Source: Pleurodeles waltl
Taxonomy: Eukaryota; Chordata; Amphibia; Caudata; Salamandridae
Assembly: GCF_031143425.1 (NCBI RefSeq)
Contig: NC_090438.1
Coordinates: 779,723,138 to 779,787,137, forward strand
Direction: 5' to 3'
DNA: 64,000 nt
The notes below the pieces were generated by a model, which did no database searches, was not told where the DNA came from, and saw only the letters and a list, made by a program, of their open reading frames with translations. Below are positions 10,950 through 24,500 of this stretch, piece by piece (position 1 is the stretch's first letter; each line of letters opens with the position of its first letter). The position numbers and the translations under genes are program-made.

Positions 10950-12600
10950 GACCCCCTTCAAGGTTGCTTTACCAGTAGCTCAGATGGTACAGGTTGAGTT
11001 GATGGAGTCGTCATTATCCATCAAGTGGGAACTAATGTGACTCCGGTGGGTTTTTGCATTTAGGAAGGGTGTAGGCAAAGACCCACTATGCTGTGATCAA
11101 TAGTAGCCACATCCTGAATAACACCACTTGTAACTGAAAAGACAGAGTGGGTGCTGGTGTATAAAGTAATCTATATGTCATGCCATGTGGGTAAGAGAAG
11201 AAAGTATATTCCTTGTCAGCGGAGTGCCGAAGGTTCCCCACAAGCCTACCACAGCAAGGTCCAACAGGAGATCATGCTTGATCGCTCTGTCTGGCCTAGT
11301 ACAAGGTTCAAGCCCTCATGTGTGGCTCAGAAATGGATCTGGAGCCATGATCCAGTCCCTGCCCAGAAGTAAGGAGTACGCTTGAAGGCCAGTGGCATCT
11401 GAAAGAAGCTTGCCAAAAAGCAGTCCTGATCTGCTTTGGGTACATAGATTGACCCAAGGACCAGCATTCTCTTAGGGAAGCTTATTTTTGCAAAGACCCA
11501 ACAGCCTTCCTCATCAGTCCATGTCTTGGGTACTCTGTAAAAAGGGGGCAAATGAAGGGGTGGAGAAAAATGTAGTGGAGGCTGGGGCGGAGGGAGGTGT
11601 AAGGACAACTCTCCCTGCTTTTAATGGGGGGCACAAAGAGGGTGCATAAGAGGAGAGTCTACGAATAGGCTTTCCACCACTGGTAGTGTGGACCTCTAAA
11701 CATCACAACGGGGAGTGCTCGCTCATCCATTAAGGGAGCAGCATCTGGCTAGCAGAGGGAAGATTTGCACCAGTGTGTCGACAGACCCATGGACAAACAG
11801 GAACATAGGATCTGCCCAGTTCGGAGGATAAGTAAGTTGTATCCCATAGAGGAATGGTTCCATGCCTTGGGTGCATCCTAAATAATGCTGTGGAGAGTTT
11901 CTTAGTAAGTCCATTAAGGGACAGGCTCCTCATCTATTCCGGCAACTGGAGATTGCTTGAGGGGTGAGCAAGATATCTCAGTCCCTGCTCAGAGCTTTCA
12001 CCACCATGATCTGATTCCTGGTGCCTCAGGGCTGGGGAGTGGTGATGTCATAGGTGTGAGTGACAAAGAGACGATGCGGTCCTGTCTGTAGGTGGGTCTT
12101 ATGGGACATCTGAGGGTGCCGCTGTATCCATAGAGGAGGCCTCAAAGGTATTCAAGAACGATTCCAAGCTGCATAGGTCAGTGAACTCCCTGGTCTTTTG
12201 GTTGGATGTGACCAGCATATCTGCTGGGTCTAGCAGTCCATATTTAACATCATAATGCTGAAGTCTGGGCTGTAGGACGAGAAACGTCTTGCACCTAGTG
12301 TTGGTGACCAAAGAGGTGTCTGCCAAAATGGAGATACAGTAGCTGTTGAAGAGCTACTGGGTCGGAGGGTGCTTTGTGCCTTTGTGATGTTTCTGGCCTG
12401 TTGGTGGCAGAGAACACGGGCAGCGATCAGGCAGGGAAGTCTGTTCGATCCTGTGGAGCAGGACCATACCCTGTGTGCGCTGAAATTGTAATGGTTGAGA
12501 AAAGTGGAGCAGCAGTACCGCCAGACCCAATTTATGTTGTGCCCAAAGGAGCCTGGGCCTCAGGCTGTCACTAAGTGAGCGTGGCCTGGGCCCCCAGCTC
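10950..12600 (-). pseudogene. L1-superfamily LINE remnant: ORF1 C-terminus and ORF2 endonuclease
   Basis: On the minus strand, 12326-12099 encodes an ORF1-like C-terminal domain: YDVKYGLLDPADMLVTSNQK, then a TREF...LESFL block, as in L1-type ORF1 proteins. Further along, 11560-11400 reads a LVLGSIYVPKADQ block typical of the ORF2 endonuclease. 11230-11170 reads a degraded block equivalent to the endonuclease DVWR...Y.F.S motif, and near 11100 a DHSIVGL piece corresponds to SDH. Multiple stops and frameshifts interrupt it. The RT is absent, so this copy lost its 3' part rather than its 5' part. Positions 12600-12990 are probably its 5' untranslated region (an AAGATGGC-type start on the minus strand near 12915). 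Confidence 0.6.
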
Positions 12601-12999
12601 ATCATTAAGGTGCAGAGTGAAGACCCATATAGTGGTCTCTAGCTGGCTGCTTTAGCTCTGATGTGGAGGAGGCCAATCCAGGTTCCAGGGGGCAGGAGAG
12701 CATCTGCAAGATCACAGCTGCCAGTTGGCACCTTACTCCTCACAGCGGGCGGGCCATAAACAGCATCCATTGTCATCTATCAGCAGCTCGTGGGGGCTCA
12801 GAGGTGTAACACTTCTCCCCTTCAGCCAGCGTGGGTCACTTGACCCCCATACTGTCAGCGGGCCCCAAGAGAACAATGCCTTATATGACCTTCAGCAGGG
12901 TGAGGCCATCTTGGTGGGCGCCTACTTCTGCCTCCACAGGAGACCTAAACCAGTTGCTTAAGGAAGAAGGAATTTTGACGAAAGTTGTATACCGATAAT

Positions 13000-14124
13000 T
13001 ATGGTGGTTGAAGGTAACAGTTGATTTTATTCTCAACTTCATTTTCTTTGTATTTTGCACTCGCCTATCTACTTCATTCTTGGTGATGTTGGATATGAAT
13101 AAAGATGAGTTTTTTTTGTACCTTTCAAGCCTATACTAGACTATCTGCCAGATTTGTATGCACTCCAATCACTATTCTATTACAGATTTGAAATTTTGGC
13201 TGTGATGTTTACTCATCTCTTTATTAATTTGTTTTAGACCCCGGAAAGAAGTTTTTTGGATGCAACTGAATTTCATTCAAGGAAAAAGGTTGGTCAGTAA
13301 TTGTGCTGGATGTGCTGTGCTTCCCAGTGTGGTTTTCACTGTTAACTGTTGCCTTACTTGCAGTCCTTCATGGATTTTCCATTTTGTGACCGCTTTTGTG
13401 ATCAGTGGTTGTTTTTTGTGCAATGTAATTACATATAGCTAATAAACCTGTTTTGCTGGTCTCCTCCAGTTTACATGAAGCACATTTCAAGAGAATGAAA
13501 GGATGTGAAATTATGGGCTGTAGCTATCAGATTTTAATCTGCCCCAAAATCAGCATATTAATTTCCAACATTTTTCTAATGTCCGCAAGCACTTGAAAGG
13601 CATCTTCATATTGGCTGTGCTCATTCCTTTTCAATCCTCTAAATAAGATTGCTAGCCTACACAGCGAGCTGACACTTCCAATCACTGGTCGAAGAATTAA
13701 GACTTTTTCACCTTTACAGGAGAATGCTCATAATGACTGTCTGACTTAAAACAAGCCATGGTGTTTGTACTAAAAGACACAATTACATCTTTTCACTACG
13801 GGCGAATGTGAGGATGGAGAGGAGTGCTTTGTGGAATTTTGAAGGAGCTCACATTGTTTGACATACAACTATTGGTATTTTGAGGATGGTATTTGCCTAT
13901 GATTTTTTAGGGCACTTGCAGATGTTCAGCCTGCTGTGGACTAGTTATTTTGTCACGAGTGATCTTACTGGGATAAGATCTTGTGTTCGACGTATAGAGA
14001 ATATTTGCAGCACCAGACTGAAAAAGGAGATTTTGCTGTGGGGCTTCAGAACTGGATCAGTCACTTGTAGGGGTTGATAGGTTATCCTACTCAATTTTAT
14101 GCTAGTTTGCAAAATCTGGTGTTT
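13000..14124. other. AT-rich unassigned sequence
   Basis: No transposon was recognised here. The one point of note is the possible terminal exon at 13238-13445, entered separately. The remainder shows no open stretch with splice signals. Confidence 0.5.
13238..13300 (+). CDS. Possible terminal coding exon of an unknown host gene
   Basis: A pyrimidine-rich tract ending TTTGTTTTAG precedes 20 open codons (TPERSFLDATEFHSRKKVGQ) and a TAA stop at 13298-13300. An AATAAA signal follows at about 13440. The order acceptor, short coding stretch, stop, untranslated region and poly(A) signal is what a last exon looks like. The piece is short enough to arise by chance, however, and no upstream exon was identified in the window. 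Confidence 0.25.
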   Translation, partial: TPERSFLDATEFHSRKKVGQ

Positions 14125-16831
14125 GTAATTGTAGGAAGTTGGCTCTGTATGCACTATTTCAAAGTAAGGAATAGTATGCACAGAGTCCAAGGGTTCCCCT
14201 TAGAGGTAAGATAGTGGCAAAAAGAGATAATACTAATGCTCTATTTTGTGGTAGTGTGGTCGAGCAGTAGGCTTATCAAAGGAGTAGTGTTAAGCATTTG
14301 TTGTACATACACACAGGCAATAAATGAGGAACACACACTCAGACAAATCCAGCCAATAGGTTTTGTTATAGAAAAATATCTTTTCTTAGTTTATTTTAAG
14401 AACCACAGGTTCAAATTCTACATGTAATATCTCATTTGAAAGGTATTGCAGGTAAGTACTTAAGGAACTTTGAATAATTACAGTAGCATATATACTTTTC
14501 ACATAAAACACAAATAGCTGTTTTGAAAGTGGACACAGTGCAATTTTCACAGTTCCTGGGGGAGGTAAAGTATTGTTAGTTTTAGCAGGTAAGTAAATCA
14601 CTTACAGGTCTCAGTTTTGGGTCCAAGGTAGCCCACCGTTGGGGGTTCAGAGCAACCCCAAAGTTACCACACCAGCAGCTCAGGGCCGGTCAGGTGCAGA
14701 GGTCAAAGAGGTGCCCAAAACACATAGGCTTCAATGGAGAGAAGGGGGTGCCCCGGTTCCAGTCTGCCAGCAGGTAACTACCCGCGTCTTCGGAGGGCAG
14801 ACCAGGGGGGTTTTGTAGGGCACCGGGGGGGGGGGGGGGACACAAGTCCACACAAAAAGTACACCCTCAGCAGCGCGGGGGCGGCCAGGTGCAGTGTGCA
14901 AACGAGCGTCGGGTTCTCTGTAGGTTTCAATGGGAGACCAAGGGGTCTCTTCAGCGGTGCGGGCAGGCAAGGGGGGGGCTCCTCGGGGTAGCCACCACCT
15001 GGGCAAGGGAGAGGGCCTCCTGGGGTCACTCCTGCACAGAAGTTCCGTTCCTTCAGGTGCTGGGGGCTGCGGGTGCAGGGTCTTTTCCAGCCGTCGGGAC
15101 TTTAGGTTCAGGCAGTCGCGGTCAGGGGGGGCCTCGGGATTCCCTCTGCAGGCGTCGCTGTGGGGGCTCAGGGGGCACAACTTTGGTTACTCACGGTCTC
15201 GGAGTCGCCGGAGGGTCCTCCCTGAGGTGTTGGTTCTCCACCAGTCGAGTCGGGGTCGCCGGGTGCAGTGTTGCAAGTCTCACGCTTCTTGCGGGGATTT
15301 GCAGGGGTTTTAAATCTGCTCCTCTGTAACAAAGTTGCAGTTCTTTTGGAGCAGTGCCGCTGTCCTCAGGAGTTTCTTGTCTTTCTTGAAGCAGGGCAGT
15401 CCTCTGAGGATTCAGGGGTCGCTGGTCCTTGAGAAAGCGTCGCTGGAGCAGGTTTCTTTAGAAGGCAGGAGACAGGCCGGTAGGTCTGGGGCCAAAGCAG
15501 TTGGTGTCTTCTTTTCTTCTTCTGCAGGGGTCTTTCAGCTCAGCAGTCCTCTTCTTCTTGTAGTTGCAGGAATCTAAATTCTTAGGTTCAGGGAAGCCCT
15601 TAAATACTAAATTTAAGGGCGTGTTTAGGTCTGGGGGGTTAGTAGCCAATGGCTACTAGCCCTGAGGGTGGGTACACCCTCTTTGTGCCTCCTCCCAAGG
15701 GGAGGGGGTCACAATCCTATCCCTATTGGGGGAATCCTCCATCTGCAAGATGGAGGATTTCTAAAAGTTAGTCACTTCAGCTCAGGACACCTTAGGGGCT
15801 GTCCTGACTGGCCAGTGACTCCTCCTTGTTATTCTCATTATTTTCTCCGGCCTTGCCGCCAAAAGTGGGGGCCGTGGCCGGAGGGGGCGGGCAACTCCAC
15901 TAGCTGGAGTGTCCTGCGGTGCTGGAACAAAGGGGTGAGCCTTTGAGGCTCACCGCCAGGTGTTACAGCTCCTGCCTGGGGGAGGTGTTAGCATCTCCAC
16001 CCAGTGCAGGCTTTGTTACTGGCCTCAGAGTGACAAAGGCGCACTCCCCATGGGGCCAGCAACATGTCTCTAGTGTGGCAGGCTGCTGGAACCAGTCAGC
16101 CTACACAGATAGTTGGATACAGTTTCAGGGGGCACCTCTAAGGTGCCCTCTGGGATGTGTTTCACAATAAAATGTACACTGGCATCAGTGTGCATTTATT
16201 GTGCTGAGAAGTTTGATACCAAACTTCCCAGTTTTCAGTGTAGCCATTATGGTGCTGTGGAGTTCGTGTTGGACAGACTCCCAGACCATATACTCTTATG
16301 GCTACCCTGCACTTACAATGTCTAAGGTTTGGCTTAGACACTGTAGGGGCACAGTGCTCATGCACTGGTGCCCTCACCTATGGTATAGTGCACCCTTCCT
16401 TAGGCTGTAAGGCCTGCTAGAGGGGTGACTTATCTATACTTGCATAGGCAGTGATAGGCTGGCATGGCACCCTGAGGGGAGTGCCATGTCGACTTATTCA
16501 TTTTGTTCTCACAGCACACACAAGCTGGCAAGCAGTGTGTCTGTGCTGAGTGAGGGGTCTCCAGGGTGGCATAAGACATGCTGCAGCCCTTAGAGACCTT
16601 CCTTGGCATCAGGGCCCTTTGTACCAGAGGTACCAGAGGTACCAGTTACAAGGGACTTATCTGGATGCCAGGGTGTGCCAATTGTGGATACAAAAGTACA
16701 GGTTAGGGAAAGAACACTGGTGCTGGGGCCTGGTTAGCAGGCCTCAGCATACTTTCAATTCAAAACATAGCATCAGCAAAGGCAAAAAGTCAGGGGGTAA
16801 CCATGCCAAGGAGGCATTTCCTTACAGTAAT
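14125..16831 (-). mobile_element. Solo LTR with target duplication GTAAT
   Basis: The LTR spans 14130-16826 (2697 bp) and is flanked by GTAAT at 14125-14129 and again at 16827-16831. Its ends are TGTAGGAAGTTGG and GCATTTCCTTACA on the plus strand. No internal element sequence lies between the duplications, so it is the product of LTR-LTR recombination. It belongs to the same subfamily as the LTRs of the 1-7932 element. Confidence 0.95.
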
Positions 16832-18418
16832 GGTACTCCATTAGTCTTGTCTGGAGCAATAAACTTCAACACAGATCCAAAAGCAGGTGTGGTGCCGGCA
16901 CCCATCATCTGCTAATGGTTAATATTAGTATTTTGTGGTTAGACACCAGAGATTTTTCAATCTGTGTTCAATCAGTTTTGTTTGAAATTGAAAAATCTCA
17001 GGTAAAAACTAGTTTTTTCTAAATAAATAAATTTTAAAAAAACTGACAGATATAACACAAAGCACACTAAAATAGAATTAGTACTTGGGTATAGGTGTGC
17101 TTGGCAGTGAAGGCAAGTAGATGAGCTGGCGTACAATACAAAGTTTTAGGGTTGCAATACATACTCACCTAACCTACGGATGGCCGTGTGCCTATATTGT
17201 TAGTCTTTAGGAACGAGTAGTCATCAAAAACATGCAAGCAGAAAGAGAGCTATACAACCCCTGAACTTTAGGTATAAACTTTAGTGGCAAAATATCTACT
17301 CAGCATGGAAAATCCAGATAAATTAAAAACAGTGGTGAGAAATTAATCTAGAACTTTAAACATTCCTTTCTTCATCCCTTTGTTTTTAATCATAACTGTA
17401 AATCTGCTGCTTCCCTTTCACTGCTAAATGTAACCTCTAAATTGGCTGCCTAGAAGAAAGGCTTTGCCAGACCTGAAATATGTGTCCAACCCAGTCCTTA
17501 AACCTTTTTCCATAACCGTACCTTCCAACTGTCCATGTCCCTAACATTGATCTTTACTCAAACCTGCTATTAAACCTTCACTTAAAAGAATGTCTGCCAT
17601 AATCGTGGCCTACACACTATCCTTTAAGTTACCATCAAATAACTTAAACTGCATTCTTAACCCCTTCGGTGCTAGGCCTTTTTTTGGCTATTTGGGCCAG
17701 TTTGCGCTTAGGCCTTCATAACTTTCTGTCTACATAAGCTACACATGCCAAATATGCATCCTTTTTTCCAACATCCTAGGGATTCTAGAGGGACCCAGAG
17801 TTTGTGGTTTCTCCTGGAGGAGACCAAGAAATTAGCAAAAATACAGCAACAATTTCGTTTTTTTTATTACTTAAAAAGGGAAAAAATGGCTGCAGAAGAA
17901 GGCTTGTATTTTTCCCCCCGAAAATGGCATCAACAAAGGGTTTGCGGCGCTACAATCACCATCTTTTAACCTCCTTCCAGTTAGTGACAGAAATGGGTAT
18001 GATACCAGTGCTGGATCCCGGAAAGCTAAACATTTCTGTAATGTAGACACAATTCTGAATTCACCATGGGGTCTTTTATGTAGATCCTACAAGGGTTTCC
18101 TACAGAAAATAACTGAAATAAATAAAAATATTGAAATTGAGGTGAAAAAAGCCATTTTCTCCTCGTTTTACTCTAACTTTTTCCTGCAATGTCAGATTTT
18201 CAAAAGTAATATACAGTTAAGTCTGCTGGACTCTTCTGGTTGCGGGTATATATTGGGCTTGTAGGTTCATCAAGAACCCTAGGTACCCAGGGCCAATAAA
18301 GGCGCTGCACTTTGGAACAGGTTTTCATTGTATACCGGGTATACAGCAATTCATTTGGTGAAATGTAGAGAGTCAAAAATAGGTATCAAGGAAACATTTG
18401 TATTTTCCCAAATGGGCA
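16832..18418. other. No gene seen
   Basis: AT-rich sequence with homopolymer runs and no splice-flanked ORF. From about 17660 it begins to resemble the flank of the tandem repeat that follows (CCCCTTCGGTGCTAGGCC and onward). That stretch may be the upstream part of the same repeat family, but no second copy in the window confirms this. Confidence 0.5.
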
Positions 18419-19355
18419 CAAGATAAGGTGTTGAGAAGCAGTGGTTATTTCCACATTTCTGTATTCCGGGATGCCCATTCTAGCACGTGAATTAATGGGC
18501 AGTTCTCAAATAATTTTTTTACACACTGTCTTACATTTGGAAGGAAAAAATGTAGAGAAAGACTAGGTACAACAACACTTGTTCTTCTATTCTGTGTTCC
18601 CCCAAGTCTCCCGATAAAAATGGTACCTCACCTATGTGGGCAGGCCTAATTCCGCAACAGGAAACTCAACATGGACACATTACATTTTTACATTGAAATC
18701 GGTAGTGTTTTTTAAGAAAGGGCCTAGCTGTGGATTTTGACCTCTAGCTCATCTGGCACCTAGGAAACCTACCAAACCTGTGGATGTTTGAAAACTGGAC
18801 ACCTAGGGGAATCCAAGATGGGGTGATTTGTGGGGCTTTCATCAGGTTCGGTTACCCAGAATCCTTTGCAAACCTCAAAATTTGGCCCAAAAAACGTTTT
18901 TCCTCACATTTTGGTGATAGAAAGTTCTGGAATCTGAGAGAAGCCACAGATTTCCTTCCACCCATTATTCACCCCAAGTCTCCTGATAAAACTGGTACCT
19001 CACTTGTGTGTGTAGGCCTAGTGCCCGCAAAAGAAAATACCCCAAAACACCATGGACACATAAAAATTATCAAATACAAAACTACCTGTTTTTGTGGGAG
19101 GCGGGGCACCTGAGTTTTTGGTCCTGGCTTCAGAAGCCGTATCGGGAAACGTACCAAACCCAAACATTTCTGAAAACTAGACACCCGAGGGAGTCCAGGG
19201 AGGTGTGACTTGCATGGATCCCTCAGCGTTTCTTACCCATAATCCTCTGCAAACCTCACATTTAGCTAAAAAAAAGAAAAAATTCTCCCCACATTTTTGT
19301 GTGGGATCACCGCACAGGCACAAATTTCCTACCACCCAACGTCCCCCCTCTAGCC
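18419..19355 (+). repeat. Three diverged units of a ~380-bp tandem repeat
   Basis: The landmark CAAGTCTCC-GATAAAA-TGGTACCTCAC occurs at about 18604 and again at about 18974 (370 bp apart). The landmark TGAAAACTGGACACCTAGGG occurs at about 18790 and, as TGAAAACTAGACACCCGAGG, at about 19172 (382 bp apart). CCCAGAATCCTTTGCAAACCTC at about 18855 recurs near 19240. Unit 2 is roughly 18793-19173; unit 1 lies before it; unit 3 is cut off near 19355. Divergence between units is substantial. No coding potential. Confidence 0.75.
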
Positions 19356-20639
19356 GAGCTCATGAGTTTAGCAGCCTTCCTTGAGCCTGAAAAGCAGCAC
19401 TTATACACTCGCAGGCAGGGACCAGAATCCCTGGGAAGTGCAGGTGTGACCCATGGACTCCCTCTGGCCCAGGCCATCCCTGCCGACAGTGAAGTTCACC
19501 CCTGCGTGTGAGGGGGTGCGTGGACCGTGAGGACCCAAACATAGCTTAGTCCAGCGCGGGTAACCTGAACTTCCTCTCTGCCTGCAGCCCGGTAGCAACC
19601 ACATACCAGGAACAGGCATTTGTGCACGTGAGAGGGTTTGGCATCAGGCCCCATATGGTGGCACATCCAGAGGCAACCGCGGCCTGGCCTGGCTGCCAAC
19701 TGCACTGGCCATGAAAACAGCGAGGAGGTCCATTGGAGCCAGGAATCGCTCACCCAAACCCAACTACAAAGAACTATACTTTTGGGTTAAACAGCCTCCA
19801 GGGACCGTAGATGTCAGAGAGGGAAAACCCTCCAGACTGGTATCGCTCAAGCCCACACCAACAGTGAGTACTATTAGACCTTACAGCCCACCAACTCTGC
19901 ACTGTGCTGGGCCCGCAATTGGCGTGCAGCCGTCATGCATCCAGCCCCTCAGCGAGAAGTTGTCTAACCTTGACCCCACCATATACATGCTGAGGGGGCT
20001 AACCAAGCACTCTTATCAAGAGGGACACAACTGCTCCTCCTACAGTCCTCCATGCTTCACATCATAGGACATAGATGGAGAGGGAGTGGAGGCCCACTGC
20101 TAACTCCCCCGCCTGCAGAAGCTGAATCACAACACTGGCCCCACCACGCTGGCCCTGCCAAAGGGCACTGAATAGCACATCACTGGCTGACTGGTGTGAC
20201 CATCCTGGACAAAAAGAAAGGCTGCCCCTTGATACTTAAGCACCCCTTGCATCACCCTGCATAGGCGTTCTGCGGGAAAAGGTCCCCAGCTTAATGTACG
20301 ATTTTCCTGCCACAGGCAAGATACATCCACCTTCGCTTGCATTACAAACACTGGGGGGATAACCCACTGCGCACTGGCCAAACAGCACCAGGACATGTAA
20401 AGAACAGCGATCTGCCATCTGCCCCACTCTGGAGTCTGTTGGCACCAACCTTAGTGGTCAACACTAACAGCACAGACACAACTTCACCCACCTAGCATCA
20501 ACAAGAAATACCAGCTGCCACAGTCCTAATTGACAACCAGGGAGTTGCCTGGGGCAACCCCTCGCCGCTCCAGTGGGACGGCAGAAGACAAAACTCCCTC
20601 GCACCTGTCTATCAAGCCACTCTTCACCCCCAGAGTGGG

Positions 20640-21410
20640 AAACTGACTCTCAACCTCTAGCAGCTTCCCCTGACCCAACACCCAAACTAAACTCCATCTT
20701 GCAAGCAATTGAATCCTCACGCACCTCAGTTGAGCTGTGCATCAAAGAAATCTGAGAAGAATTTGGACTCCTACAAGATGCCACCGAAAACTTACTACAG
20801 AGGTCTTGGAAACGGAACTCAGATTGCCGAGCTACAACCACAAATCGCAACTCACGAATGGGCAACTCAAAACCTAGCGGACAGAGTGCTACACCTGGAA
20901 CAGATGCGAGGATGCGGAGGGCTGAGCCTGTCGCAACAACATCCGCATGATGGGTTTACCTGAGGGAGCAGAGGGGACTGGCCCCACAATCTAATTCCTG
21001 GAGGAGTTGGTACACTTCTTCACGCTGGTCCAATCCCTTTCTCTCCACTTCACCAGGGAACATGCCACCATATCCCAGCCTGCAGACCACCCCCGGGAGC
21101 CTCTCCATATCCCATTGTTGCAAAACTCTTTCATTATTGAGGTAGATGCTATTGCAAGCTGCATGACAAGCAGCCCCCCTCATCCATGGCAACAGACGGA
21201 TCTCAGTATTTTCATACTTAACAATGCAGGCACGACAGCGCACCTCGTTCATGTCTGTAAACCGGCATCTGCGAGAGCTTAACATACAGTACTCCCTACT
21301 CTTCCCAGCTGAATTGAAAGTCATGCAGGTCCAGCAAAGCCATCTCTTCACCAAACCAGAAGCAGCCTGGGAATGGGTGGAAACTCACTTTGAGGGAACC
21401 ACGTGATTGC
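20640..21410 (+). pseudogene. L1-type ORF1 relic
   Basis: Across several frames the blocks occur in L1 ORF1 order. First come coiled-coil-like pieces (AIESSRTSVE near 20710, QIATHEWATQNLADRVLHLE near 20845). Next is a DAEGR...RNNIRMMGLPEGAEG signature near 20915-20965. Last is a C-terminal domain piece ending LRELNIQYSLLFPAELKV and KPEAAWEWVETHF near 21270-21395. These match the coiled coil, RRM-like and C-terminal regions of L1-type ORF1 nucleic-acid chaperones. No continuous frame survives. Confidence 0.65.
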
Positions 21411-22099
21411 TGCCCTCAAACAGCGATGCCTGATGCTCCAGGGGACGGTAAAACTGGTGAGCCCGGCAGTACAACCACCCCTCGGGAGGAGCAAGGGATC
21501 CCCTTTCCACAACCGCTCCAACGAAGCTGGAGATCAGCCATAGATGCTGTGTTTGCCCTACACCTCTCCACCTCACCATTGTATTCAGTTACGAATGCCT
21601 CAGACAGCGAAGAAGGCACAACCGCAAGTGACCAAATTCCAGAAGGCCTCATCTCTGGCCCGCAGATCACACCACAATCAGCAGAAGACCTGTTGTAAAT
21701 CGGGCTGTCTCAAAGCGGACACATCAGGCAAAAAGAAACCTACGTGAACTTCTAATCTCTTCATTTACGACACATATGCCTACAGCAACACGTTCCCAAT
21801 GCAGGCTCGCGGCCATTGGCCCAATGTACACCCCAAGACTCAGAGTTGAAGTGGGCGTCATCTCCATTCTTCATGTTGGCTCCTAGAGCAACTGTTTGGG
21901 CGTGCAATGCTATGCTGCAGGCTCCTTGTCTGGTTTCTTTGATGTTGTTCACCATTGTTCATTTCCCCTCACTGGTGTCAGCAAGACATGTCCACCTATC
22001 TAGCAAACAATACAGGACACACAAACTATTCCCTTGCCAAATCCCACCCCCTGCCCACTCCGCCCCAATTGACCAGACTCCATGGCCACCAGTCACAAC

Positions 22100-24500
22100 A
22101 TAAGTTTGCTCACACTAAACATAGAGAGAATGTATACAGTCAGATGCTGCTAGGCCGTCTGCTCCTACATTAAGACAAGGGGCCCAAATCTGTTCCTTCA
22201 AGAAACACACCTAACTCATTGTGACCTACAGCACCTTTGTAGACACTGGAGAGGGACTATACATGGCACAACCTGCTTAGCCTGTGCCTGAGGCGCAACA
22301 ATATGGATCCATCTTGGTACCCCCTTCCAAACTCTCAATTCAGTGATAGACAAAGATGGATAATGTGTTTCCATGAAGGGCAATTGGACAGAGACCTCAT
22401 ACTATTAGTCTGTATTTATGCTTCGCACACCAACCAATCACCTTTCTGGGCTACCCTCCCACAGCTGCCTGCCTGTTGTGCAGGCATCCCCTGGCTCCTG
22501 GAAGGAGACTACAGCAATGTTCTGGATGCCCACCTGGACGGTTTCCATCGCCCCCAACTACATCCCCCGTTATGCTCACACTTGTTCCTCTTGGCCAAAT
22601 GGACACAACATTGGTCTCTACAAGATGTTTGGAGGACACTCAACCCCACCATCCGTTTACCCAACATAACATATACGTCCTCCTGGACCGCTTCCTATGC
22701 TCCCCCATTTTATTATCACAGTGCACTCATTCAGACTACCTTGGTCGAGTACTGTCAGACCACGCTGCCCATATAGCAGACTTTTCCTGGGTCACCCTTC
22801 ACCCACCAGTCCACACCTGCCATCTGTCCAAAGACACTCTAGATGACCCAGCATTCTGCAACGCCCAGGTCACCCACATAGGCCAGTACTTGGAGGCGAA
22901 CCACACAAACAACCACCAAACGAGTCATTGAATGGGATTCATTTAAGGTAGTCACTAGTGGTCAATGCATACAGAATATTGCAGGGGTGCGAAGGGAGTT
23001 ATCGCAGCCCTTGGAGCAGCTGACTGTCACTTCTCTAGACAACCATTCCCTTCACGGTGACATGGCAGGCCCTCACAGATGGCAACAAACGCCAAGTGGA
23101 GACGGTGGACCAACTCTGATGTTTCAGTTATGCCACCTACACAGCCCACATGCATGCCACTGGAGACAAACTGAGCCTCCTTTTCGCCTGTCTGGTCCGA
23201 CTAGACAGTCTCACAATCAAAAAAATTCAGACCACCAGAGGCCAAATGGTACAGTCTCAACCCACTATACTACAAGCCTTGAGCTCCTACTGTGTGGATT
23301 TATAGAAGGCACAAACCACCTCCGCCCTTGCAGAAGTCCAACACTTCTTGCGTCCCTTACACTTGCCCACCCTAAGCATATTTGAATGGGATGAGCTTGA
23401 TAGACTAATCACCCCCAGATGGAGTGAAGCTAGCTATCCACAATCTGGCCCGCAGCAAAACACCTGGGCTTGATGGCATTCCCATCACATACTACGACTA
23501 ATTTCCCAACTCACCTCATGCCACGCTTAGTAGCGATGTTTAACAAGACCCTCACAATCAGCACACTCCCACCCTCCCTTGGGAAATCTATACTGGTATC
23601 GCTCCTCAAACCTTACCCTACTATTGTCATACTGACCAATAGGGATCTTTAGGAGCTGATTATAAAATATTAGGTAAAATCCTAGCCAAACGCTATTTGC
23701 AACCCGACCAGAACGGGTTTATCCCCATGGGGAGCACCTCCAACATCAGGCACCTTTTTCACATCATGGACCAGGCCTCAATGCGATACCCTTGGGCGCG
23801 TTCCTTAATACCTGGAGGAAGTCTTTGGTCCCCTGTCCTGGGATTACCTCTTTGAAGTCCTTAAGATAATAGGCATAGGCCCCAGGCTTCTCGCATATTC
23901 GTTTGCCCTGCCTCCAGGGCCCGCTCATTCTCACCCGCATTCACAGTTGAGCACAGAACCCAACAGGGTTGCCCGCTCTCACCCATTTTTTTTGCCATAG
24001 CCAGTGAGCCTCTAGCTCCTCAACTCTGCTAAGGTCAAACCTGGGGCATTCGATTAGACAACACTGTCCACGCCATGTCATGACCTTCTCCTGTACATCT
24101 GGGTTGTGACGATAGACCCCATCCCACTGACCATCCACGATTTCGCCTCCGGGTTGGGGTTGCGTGACAGCTGGCAAAAATCATGTGCCTTCCCAATATG
24201 CTATGATGCTAACCCTCAAAACCTACACAGGGGAAGGACCTGGGCCACAGCGGCAGTGCGTAACTTGGGAATCTGCCCCTACCATATCCAGGAGGACCTA
24301 TTTGAGAGAAACCTGCAACATGTACTCGCCGGGTTTAAGCACAGATGGGCTTCTGGCAAAAACATATCGCTAGCCTTTACAGGCAGAATCACATTGTCTA
24401 AAATGATCGCCCTCCTCTGCAACTTAACAAATGACCCAGTGGTCCCCAGCCAGCAGTTCTTCCAGGAATTAGATCAGCTGCTCTGAGATCTCTTATAGGA
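22100..24500 (+). pseudogene. L1-type ORF2 relic (endonuclease and reverse transcriptase)
   Basis: Near 22105 the reading is ISLLTLNIERM, then LFLQETHLTH near 22195: the start of an L1-type apurinic endonuclease. Near 23655 ADYKILGKILAKRYL is followed by an NGFIPMGSTSNIRHLFHIMD-like block near 23715, and near 23965 QQGCPLSPIFFAIA. These are RT finger and palm motifs. Near 24255-24480 YHIQEDLFERNLQHVLAGF and FTGRITLSKMIALL correspond to the conserved region after RT. Stops and indels occur in all frames. Confidence 0.65.
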
